Shown: positions 1 to 5,337 of the stretch, piece after piece
Layout of the letters: each line of letters starts with the position of its first letter
How positions within the stretch are numbered: position 1 is the first letter of the stretch
NCBI GenBank assembly: GCA_036310185.1
Contig: JAXJSH010000105.1
Location: forward strand, 1 to 5,337
DNA length: 5,337 nt
DNA from: JALENY01 sp036310185
GTDB taxonomy: Bacteria; Bacillota; Clostridia; Lachnospirales; Lachnospiraceae
Direction of reading: 5' to 3'
Made by a program: the position numbers and the translations under genes
The notes under the pieces: model-generated
Told to the model about the DNA's origin: nothing
The model's input: only the letters and a program-made list of their open reading frames with translations
The model's database searches: none

Positions 1-3000
1 GGTGAGATGCGTGAAAGAATCGGTGCGGCGCTGGAAGCCAGACTGGAAAAAGATCCGGACAACCAGCATCTGCAAAAACAGACCACACTGCTGCATCATG
101 CACAGATCAGCACCATACATGGATTCTGCTCTTTTGTGATCCGCAACTATTTTCATATGATCGATCTGGATCCAGGATTTCGCATGGCAGATGAGGGCGA
201 ACTGAAACTGTTAAAAGCAGATGTGCTGGATGAAGTTCTGGAGAATGCTTATACAGAAAAAAAAGACAGCTTTATTGCGTTTGTTGAGAGTTATTCCGCC
301 GGAAAGACGGATGAAGGAATCGGCGAACTGATTCTGAAACTGTATGAGTATGCCAGCAGTGCACCGTGGCCGGATCAGTGGCTGGAAAATTGCCGGAAAA
401 ACTATTACATAGAGAGCTGGGAAGAACTGGAGAAGCGGGATTGGATGCAGTATCTCTGGAGTGATATTCAGTGCGTGCTGAATGAGGCAAAAGACCTGAC
501 CGCAGAAAATCTTTCTATGTCAATGGAAAAACCGGGACCTTATATGTACGAACCGATGCTGCGGGAGGACATGGCCGGGCTGCGCTATCTGTTGGAGGCA
601 AAAGATTATAGAGAACTGTATGAACGGATGAAAGTGATCAGCTGGTCGAAACTGTCTGCAAAAAAGGATGAAGAGGTGGATCCTGTTACAAGAGAGGCGG
701 TAAAAGAAAACCGGAATCGCGTAAAGGAACTTGTGAAAGAACTGAAAACCAGGTACTTTTTTGCATCCCCGGATCAGATGCTGCAGTCTCTTCAGCTGTG
801 TGAAAAACCGGTATCCGCATTCATTGAACTGACGCAGGCTTTTTCTGCCGCATTTGAGAAAAAGAAAAGAGAAAAAAATCTTCTGGATTTTGCGGATCTG
901 GAGCATCTGGCATTGAATATCCTGATTAAAAAGAAATCCGATTCTCAAAAGCAGAGTGCCCCTTGGCAGGCGGATCATAAACAGGATAGCCGGAATTCAG
1001 ATGAAACTTTTGAACTGTCCGATGCTGCACTTGAATTATCGGAGCGTTTTCATGAAATACTGATCGACGAGTATCAGGACAGCAACATGGTTCAGGAAAT
1101 GCTGCTGAATACGGTTTCTGCCGTTATTCGAGGCAAGCATAACGTATTTATGGTTGGCGATGTGAAACAGAGTATTTATCGTTTCCGTCTGGCAAGGCCG
1201 GAACTTTTTATGGAAAAACTGGATTCTTATACGATCGAAGACAGCGAAACACAACGTATCGACCTGCATAAGAATTTCCGCAGCCGACCGGAAGTACTTC
1301 GCAGTGTCAACTTTTTCTTTCAGCAGATCATGCGCCGGGAACTTGGCGGTGTGGAATATGACAAAGATGCGGCGCTCTATGCCGGGGCTGTTTTCGAACC
1401 GGGAAATGATCCGGATTTTGCTTCCACGGAGATTCTGGCATTGGAACTGGATGGGGATGATCTGATCGAGACAGATGAGAAAAAAGCTTCAGAAGCCAGA
1501 GAACTGGAAGCCCATATGATTGGGAACCGCATCCGGGAAATTGTGGGAAAAGAACTGGTTTGGGACAAAAAGACCCAGAGTTATCGTCCTGCCCGTTACC
1601 GGGATTGTGTGATTTTGCTGCGAACTATGGCCGGATGGTCCGAGGTGTTTGGACAGGTTTTAAATGGAATGAATATTCCTGCGTACAGTACCTCAAAAAC
1701 AGGATATTTTTCTGCCCAGGAAGTGCAGACTGTGCTGAATTTTCTGCGGATCTGCGACAATCCCATGCAGGAAATCCCTTATACGGCGGTGCTGACTTCA
1801 CCATTTGTGGGATGCACGCCGGAAGAATTGGCCAAGATCAAATGTGTCAGTCAGGAAGATGCCATTTACACCTGTGTGCGTCTGTATGCGGAACAGGGGG
1901 AGGATGCGGCTCTTCGGGAAAAACTGAACCGTTTCCTTTCTTTATATAAAGAAATCTGTGACCGTGTCATTTACACGCCGATCCATGAACTGATCTGGTA
2001 TCTGGTTCAGGTGTCCGGTTATGGTGATTATGTGGCGGCCCTTCCCTTTGGCGAACAGCGAATTGCCAATGTTCGTATGCTGGTGGAAAAGGCGGTGGAT
2101 TATGAAGCGGGCAGCTATGTCGGACTGTTCAATTTTATCCGCTATATGGAGTACCTGCAGAAATATGATGTGGATTTTGGCGAGGTGAATATCGTCGGGG
2201 AAAACGATGATACCGTGCGTATTATGAGTATTCATAAGAGTAAGGGGCTGGAATTCCCGATCGTATTTGCAGCTGGTATGAGCAAGCGTTTTAATCAGCA
2301 GGATCTGAATGGTCCGGTTCTTATGGATGCGGATTTTGGTGTGGGTTCTATCTATGTGAACTACGAAAAAAGGGTAAAAACCCCCACTTTGATGCGCAGT
2401 GCGCTCAGGCAGAAACTTCTGAAAGAAAATCTGGGGGAAGAACTGCGTGTGCTGTATGTTGCCATGACCCGTGCAAAAGAAAAGCTGATCCTTACGGGTA
2501 CCATAGAAAACCTTGAGAAAAAAATGGTTGGATATGAATATCTGAAACATCGGGAAGAGGCAAAATTGCCTTACAGTATTCTGGTGGACGCAAACAGTTA
2601 CTGGTCCTGGATCCTGCCGGCTCTGGTGCGGGCAGAAGGACGGGCGCCCATTGTATTTCGCAGGCTGACTGTGGGGGAACTGGTGCGCGATGAAGCAAAA
2701 GTTCAGAGCAAGCGGGTGCTTCAGCGGGAAGAACTGCTGCACTGGGATACGAGCCGGACTTATGCGCCGGAAGTAGAAAAAATGCTGCAGGACCGTTTTT
2801 CTTATCAGTATCCGTTTTTGAATCAGCGGGATATTCCGGTAAAAGTCAGTGTATCGGAGCTGAAAAGGCAGAGTATGGCGGATGAGGAAGCCTATGAACC
2901 GTATCATGCCCCGGATGTGGTGCCGCTGATACCGCAGTTTATGCAGGAAGCGGAAAAAGATCTGCAGGGGGCCAGCCGGGGTACGGCTTATCATGCACTG

Positions 3001-3489
3001 ATGGAACGGCTGGATCTGTCTGCCTGTGAAAATGAATGGCAGGTGGAAAAACAGATTTTGCATGCTCTGGAACATTACCATCTGACCGAACAGGAGCGGG
3101 ATTGTATTCGTCCGGGGGATATCGTAAGATTTGCTGCGTCCGGGATTGGAAAACGTATGGCGGAAGCTCAGAAAAAGGGCAAGCTGCATCGGGAGCAGCC
3201 GTTTGTGATCGGGATATCAGCCCAGGATATGAGGAACCGCTGGTCGGAGGATGAAACCATACTGATTCAGGGTATTATCGATGCATATTTTTATGAAGAA
3301 GATGAAATTGTGCTGGTGGATTATAAAACGGATAAAGTTGGACCGGGCGGAGCCGGGGAGCTGATCCGAAAGTACCGGGTGCAGGTGGATCACTACGCGG
3401 AAGCACTGGAACGGCTGACACACAGAAAAGTAAAAGAAAAAATCATTTATTCCTTTACTCTGGGGCGGGAAATCGCATATTCCAAGTGA
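1..3489 (+). CDS. addA: ATP-dependent helicase/nuclease subunit A (AddA), 5' end outside window
   Basis: AddA is the UvrD/Rep-like (SF1A) helicase plus RecB-type nuclease that pairs with AddB to resect double-strand breaks for RecA loading. The frame is open from base 1 and reads GEMRERI, which fits the segment after the conserved FTNAAAAEM motif. The ATG at 7 is therefore internal, and Walker A plus roughly 55-75 residues lie upstream. Numbering from that Met: motif Ia STIHGFC (35-41), Walker B DEYQDSN (354-360), motif III GDVKQSIYRFR (384-394), motif IV NFRSR (423-427), motif V IHKSKGLEFP (742-751), motif VI VLYVAMTRAKEK (815-826). The C-terminal nuclease has its conserved His in GTAYHAL (H996), GIIDAYF (D1092), DYKTDK (D1105, K1107) and a QxxxY motif (Q1126, Y1130). 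Helicase and nuclease both look intact. Residues 307-347 form a hydrophilic linker longer than in Bacillus subtilis AddA as I remember it. addB is expected just upstream (inference). Confidence 0.97.
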   Translation, partial: GEMRERIGAALEARLEKDPDNQHLQKQTTLLHHAQISTIHGFCSFVIRNYFHMIDLDPGFRMADEGELKLLKADVLDEVLENAYTEKKDSFIAFVESYSAGKTDEGIGELILKLYEYASSAPWPDQWLENCRKNYYIESWEELEKRDWMQYLWSDIQCVLNEAKDLTAENLSMSMEKPGPYMYEPMLREDMAGLRYLLEAKDYRELYERMKVISWSKLSAKKDEEVDPVTREAVKENRNRVKELVKELKTRYFFASPDQMLQSLQLCEKPVSAFIELTQAFSAAFEKKKREKNLLDFADLEHLALNILIKKKSDSQKQSAPWQADHKQDSRNSDETFELSDAALELSERFHEILIDEYQDSNMVQEMLLNTVSAVIRGKHNVFMVGDVKQSIYRFRLARPELFMEKLDSYTIEDSETQRIDLHKNFRSRPEVLRSVNFFFQQIMRRELGGVEYDKDAALYAGAVFEPGNDPDFASTEILALELDGDDLIETDEKKASEARELEAHMIGNRIREIVGKELVWDKKTQSYRPARYRDCVILLRTMAGWSEVFGQVLNGMNIPAYSTSKTGYFSAQEVQTVLNFLRICDNPMQEIPYTAVLTSPFVGCTPEELAKIKCVSQEDAIYTCVRLYAEQGEDAALREKLNRFLSLYKEICDRVIYTPIHELIWYLVQVSGYGDYVAALPFGEQRIANVRMLVEKAVDYEAGSYVGLFNFIRYMEYLQKYDVDFGEVNIVGENDDTVRIMSIHKSKGLEFPIVFAAGMSKRFNQQDLNGPVLMDADFGVGSIYVNYEKRVKTPTLMRSALRQKLLKENLGEELRVLYVAMTRAKEKLILTGTIENLEKKMVGYEYLKHREEAKLPYSILVDANSYWSWILPALVRAEGRAPIVFRRLTVGELVRDEAKVQSKRVLQREELLHWDTSRTYAPEVEKMLQDRFSYQYPFLNQRDIPVKVSVSELKRQSMADEEAYEPYHAPDVVPLIPQFMQEAEKDLQGASRGTAYHALMERLDLSACENEWQVEKQILHALEHYHLTEQERDCIRPGDIVRFAASGIGKRMAEAQKKGKLHREQPFVIGISAQDMRNRWSEDETILIQGIIDAYFYEEDEIVLVDYKTDKVGPGGAGELIRKYRVQVDHYAEALERLTHRKVKEKIIYSFTLGREIAYSK

Positions 3490-3514
3490 CTTCTGTGGAT
3501 TTCTATGTTATAAT
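3486..3514 (+). promoter_or_regulatory. Probable sigma-A promoter for prfB, extended -10
   Basis: A perfect -10 box TATAAT (3509-3514) is preceded by the extended element TGT (3506-3508). Seventeen bases upstream of the -10 is GTGACT (3486-3491), which matches four of six bases of the TTGACA consensus. The -35 overlaps the addA stop codon, so the promoter straddles the gene boundary. The start of transcription would fall near 3520-3522, giving a leader of about 50 bases. This suggests prfB is transcribed independently, although readthrough from addA remains possible because no terminator is visible between the genes. The call is from consensus matching only. Confidence 0.7.
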
Positions 3515-3556
3515 CAGTCAAGATTGTGGAAAAACATAAGAATGACTGTGATGAGA

Positions 3557-3564
3557 AGAAGGGG
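3557..3564 (+). promoter_or_regulatory. Ribosome binding site of prfB
   Basis: The purine run AGAAGGGG ends five bases before the ATG at 3570. It is a reasonable match to the anti-Shine-Dalgarno pairing sequence and supports this ATG as the prfB start. Confidence 0.7.
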
Positions 3565-3569
3565 AAACT

Positions 3570-4685
3570 ATGGTTGAATTAGATCAGTTTAAATCAATTC
3601 TGAATACTTATACAGAACCGCTGATGGAAGTGAGGGATTCACTGAATCTGGCGGATAAAGAACAGCGGATCCAGGAGCTGGAAAGAGAAATGGAGGTTCC
3701 TGATTTCTGGGACAGACCGGAACGTGCCCAGGATATGATGAAGGAACTGAACAGCCTCAAATCAGATAAAGAAACGTATGAGGGGCTGGTGTCTCAGAAA
3801 GATGATATTGAGACTATGATCGAGATGGGATATGAGGAACAGGATCCGGACCTGATTCCGGAAATTCAGGAAATGCTGGATGAATTCCAGACCAGTTTTG
3901 ACAATATCCGCATCAAGACGCTTCTTTCCGGTGAGTATGACCGCAAGAATGCCATCATCAAACTGAATGCAGGTGCCGGCGGAACCGAATCCTGTGACTG
4001 GTGCGGTATGCTGTACCGTATGTTTACCAGATGGGCAGAGAAAAAGGGATTTTCTCTGGAAGTGCTGGATTATCTGGATGGCGACGAAGCAGGGATCAAG
4101 TCCGTAACCTTCCAGGTGAACGGTGAAAATGCATACGGTTATCTGAAATCAGAAAAAGGTGTCCATCGTCTTGTGCGTATCTCTCCGTTCAATGCGGCCG
4201 GAAAACGACAGACTTCTTTCGTATCCTGCGACGTTATGCCGGATATTGACGAAGATCTTGATATTGAGATCAACATGGATGATCTTCGTATCGATACCTA
4301 TCGATCCTCCGGCGCGGGTGGACAGCATATCAATAAGACATCTTCTGCAATTCGTATCACACACATTCCAACCGGAATCGTGGTACAGTGTCAGAATGAG
4401 CGTTCTCAGTTCCAGAACAAAGACAAGGCTATGCAGATGCTGAAAGCAAAGCTGTACATGCTCAGACAGCAGGAAAATATGGAAAAACTCAGTGATATCC
4501 GTGGTGAAGTGACTGAGATCGGCTGGGGTAACCAGATTCGTTCCTATGTACTGCAGCCGTACACGATGGTAAAAGATCATCGAACCAACGAAGAAACCGG
4601 TAATGTGGATGCGGTTCTGGATGGCGGTATTGATATTTTTATCAATGCATATTTAAAATGGATTGCATTAGGAAATAAAAATTAG
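3570..4685 (+). CDS. prfB: Peptide chain release factor 2 (RF2), single-frame gene
   Basis: RF2 recognises UAA and UGA in the ribosomal A site and triggers hydrolysis of peptidyl-tRNA. The 371-residue product has the usual family length. An N-terminal helical region (about 1-110) leads into the codon-recognition core, which carries the RF2-specific anticodon tripeptide SPF at 205-207; RF1 would have PxT here. The catalytic GGQ lies at 250-252 in SSGAGGQHINKT. Both motifs fall at the same numbers as in Escherichia coli RF2, supporting the ATG start, which also has a well-placed ribosome binding site. Residue 246 is Ser, not the activity-lowering Thr of E. coli K-12. There is no in-frame TGA near codon 26, so full-length protein needs no +1 frameshift. 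The gene follows addA by 80 bases, probably has its own promoter, and ends at a strong terminator. It appears complete and functional. Confidence 0.98.
   Translation: MVELDQFKSILNTYTEPLMEVRDSLNLADKEQRIQELEREMEVPDFWDRPERAQDMMKELNSLKSDKETYEGLVSQKDDIETMIEMGYEEQDPDLIPEIQEMLDEFQTSFDNIRIKTLLSGEYDRKNAIIKLNAGAGGTESCDWCGMLYRMFTRWAEKKGFSLEVLDYLDGDEAGIKSVTFQVNGENAYGYLKSEKGVHRLVRISPFNAAGKRQTSFVSCDVMPDIDEDLDIEINMDDLRIDTYRSSGAGGQHINKTSSAIRITHIPTGIVVQCQNERSQFQNKDKAMQMLKAKLYMLRQQENMEKLSDIRGEVTEIGWGNQIRSYVLQPYTMVKDHRTNEETGNVDAVLDGGIDIFINAYLKWIALGNKN
3633..3647 (+). other. Position of the classical RF2 frameshift site, lacking the stop codon
   Basis: In most bacteria prfB has an internal Shine-Dalgarno-like AGGGGG, then CTT TGA C, with the TGA at codon 26. 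Here codons 22-26 read AGG GAT TCA CTG AAT (R-D-S-L-N). A short AGGG remains, Leu is still codon 25, and codon 26 is AAT in place of TGA. The zero frame continues directly into LADKEQR, which matches the post-frameshift part of other RF2 proteins. The recoding signal is thus absent. Whether it was lost in this lineage or in an ancestor cannot be told from one sequence. Confidence 0.75.
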
Positions 4686-4695
4686 AAATAGAAAG

Positions 4696-4739
4696 CAGAC
4701 GCTCTGACCGGAAGGGGGGGAGCGTCTGATTATTTTATA
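4696..4739 (+). terminator. Rho-independent terminator downstream of prfB
   Basis: A perfect nine-base-pair stem is formed by CAGACGCTC (4696-4704) and GAGCGTCTG (4720-4728), starting 11 bases after the prfB stop codon. It is followed by the T-rich tract ATTATTTTATA. The 15-base loop is G-rich: seven consecutive G residues lie at 4714-4720, the last of them in the stem. On the opposite strand the hairpin is followed by a looser T-rich stretch (CTTTCTATTTCTAATTTTT), so it may also stop transcription coming from the convergent transposase gene. Confidence 0.88.
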
Positions 4740-4740
4740 C

Positions 4741-5337
4741 AGAACAGTTCTGAGAAAGGTAAAACAGGTATTAGTGTGAAAGAAAAGTAGAGAATAGCCG
4801 AAAAAGGGCATACTTCACCAAGCTGTCTAAATAAGGCAACTTTTTGAAATGATATAAATAATAGAATTAATCTAAGAAGCTATTGGTTCATCAGGTGGTA
4901 ATAATCCCTCCTTTTGAAGTAATTTGATGGCTTGTTTAATGGCCTTAGCTTTTTGTTTTTCAACAAGAGGCGCAGGCATATCAATTTTATATAAATCACT
5001 CGGATTCCAAGCTTCACCAGTAGACAGCATCTGGTAAACAGCTGTGAGAATCATACGAGCTATAGCGATAATGGCTCTTTTCTTGCCACGACGTTTTACA
5101 AGAGATTCATATTTCTTTTTGTAGTAAGGCGATTTATCCGATTTCACGGCTGCATGAGCACATTGGACTAATGCAGGTTTGAGGTAAACACCGGCACGTG
5201 TTATACGGACAGATTTCTTCTTACCGGCAGATTCATTGCTTCCTGGTGTTAAACCAGCCCAGCAACAAAGACGTTTGGAACTAGAGAATTGAGACATATC
5301 AATACCAATTTCGGAGATGATAGTGATTGCACTATCA
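4741..5337 (-). mobile_element. Partial IS110-family insertion sequence, transposase-distal end and right flank
   Basis: The element is recognised from its transposase, which runs leftward from the window edge to 4872. The remaining 131 bases (4741-4871) hold no gene. They are AT-rich (33% G+C over 4741-4860, against about 40% in the transposase and 48% in addA samples) and must contain the element's 3' end, at a point I cannot fix. IS110-family elements generally lack clear terminal inverted repeats and do not make target duplications, so no boundary is expected to stand out by eye, and none does. The start given here, just after the prfB terminator, is the outermost plausible limit. The element lies convergent to prfB and outside its terminator. 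The 5' end of the element is beyond the window. Confidence 0.7.
4872..5337 (-). CDS. IS110-family transposase, C-terminal part (N-terminus outside window)
   Basis: The visible 154 residues read in from the window edge (first full codon 5336-5334) to TAG at 4872-4874. The frame is already open before the Met at 5297, so that Met is internal. The sequence IISEIGIDMSQF (fragment residues 6-17), WAGLTPGSNESAGKKKS (26-42) and RRGKKRAIIAIARMIL (82-97) is the signature of the C-terminal Transposase_20 domain (IS116/IS110/IS902). The Ser in NESAG (fragment residue 36) aligns by context with the serine that IS110-type recombinases use together with the N-terminal RuvC-like DEDD site; this assignment is inferred. 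The NESAGK form suggests the IS110 rather than the IS1111 subgroup. Full-length proteins are around 330-420 residues, so more than half is missing here only because the window ends. The C-terminus is natural, with a Lys-rich tail (KQKAKAIKQAIK), and no frameshift is seen. Confidence 0.92.
   Translation of the reverse strand, partial: DSAITIISEIGIDMSQFSSSKRLCCWAGLTPGSNESAGKKKSVRITRAGVYLKPALVQCAHAAVKSDKSPYYKKKYESLVKRRGKKRAIIAIARMILTAVYQMLSTGEAWNPSDLYKIDMPAPLVEKQKAKAIKQAIKLLQKEGLLPPDEPIAS

Noticed and set aside
7..9. ATG at 7 as the start of addA
   Set aside because: The frame is open to the left edge, and the residues before and after it match the interior EMRERI motif of AddA. Walker A would be missing if translation began here.
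520..978. A 152-codon minus-strand open frame opposite addA
   Set aside because: It is a shadow of addA codon bias with no domain.
1942..3189. A 415-codon open frame on the minus strand opposite addA
   Set aside because: It lies wholly inside a clear helicase-nuclease gene. Its product is rich in His, Phe, Gln and Arg, as expected of antisense reading of this codon usage, and has no recognisable domain.
4149..4580. Minus-strand (143 codons) and +1-shifted plus-strand (4159-4443) open frames within prfB
   Set aside because: Both overlap the conserved SPF and GGQ regions of RF2, whose frame is certain. Neither product resembles a protein family.
4740..4752. CAGAACAGTTCTG, a near-perfect palindrome resembling the Gram-positive LexA (SOS) box
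   Set aside because: The half-sites GAAC and GTTC are one base apart rather than four, so it does not fit the LexA operator, and a one-base loop cannot form a hairpin. It lies downstream of genes, not at a promoter.
4797..4809. GCC-GAAAAAG-GGC as a terminator for the transposase
   Set aside because: The stem is only three base pairs. The stronger hairpin at 4696-4728 is a better candidate for stopping minus-strand transcription.
4851..4870. TTGAAA and TATAAA-like elements as a plus-strand promoter
   Set aside because: The spacing does not fit a sigma-A promoter, and a transcript would run antisense into the transposase. Such elements are common by chance in AT-rich DNA.
5295..5297. Met at 5297 as the start of the transposase
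   Set aside because: The upstream codons read DSAITIISEIGID, which is conserved IS110 transposase sequence, so the Met is internal.
1..5337. CRISPR array, tRNA or rRNA gene, attachment site or origin
   Set aside because: I saw no regularly spaced repeats, cloverleaf or rRNA-like sequence, and nothing else that needs such a feature.

Overview
The window looks like chromosomal DNA from a Gram-positive anaerobe of class Clostridia, most likely the family Lachnospiraceae. This rests on AddA (rather than RecB) sequence character, a purine-rich Gram-positive ribosome binding site, mid-range G+C (about 48% in sampled stretches of the first gene) and the style of the RF2 protein. Genus cannot be fixed from sequence alone.

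Layout, left to right. Bases 1-3489 (+) hold nearly all of addA, the helicase-nuclease subunit of the AddAB double-strand-break resection enzyme. Only its first several dozen codons, including Walker A, lie left of the window. An 80-base gap follows, with a good extended -10 promoter whose -35 overlaps the addA stop codon. Bases 3570-4685 (+) hold a complete prfB (peptide chain release factor 2) in one uninterrupted frame, without the in-frame UGA and +1 frameshift that control this gene in most bacteria. A Rho-independent terminator closes it at about 4696-4739.

After the terminator the DNA changes character. Bases 4741-4871 are AT-rich (33% G+C over 4741-4860) and noncoding. From 4872 to the window edge, on the minus strand, lies the C-terminal part of an IS110-family transposase. 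The natural reading is that an IS110-type element sits in the intergenic space downstream of prfB, convergent to it and outside the terminator, where insertion should do little harm. Its N-terminal catalytic domain and, if it is an IS110-group element, its bridge-RNA locus lie right of the window.

The two housekeeping genes (recombinational repair, translation termination) have no evident functional link. They are adjacent on the same strand, but prfB probably has its own promoter. I see no strong evidence of a wholly new system. The observations most worth a second look are the frameshift-free prfB and the IS110-family element, whose ends and guide RNA are not resolved here.
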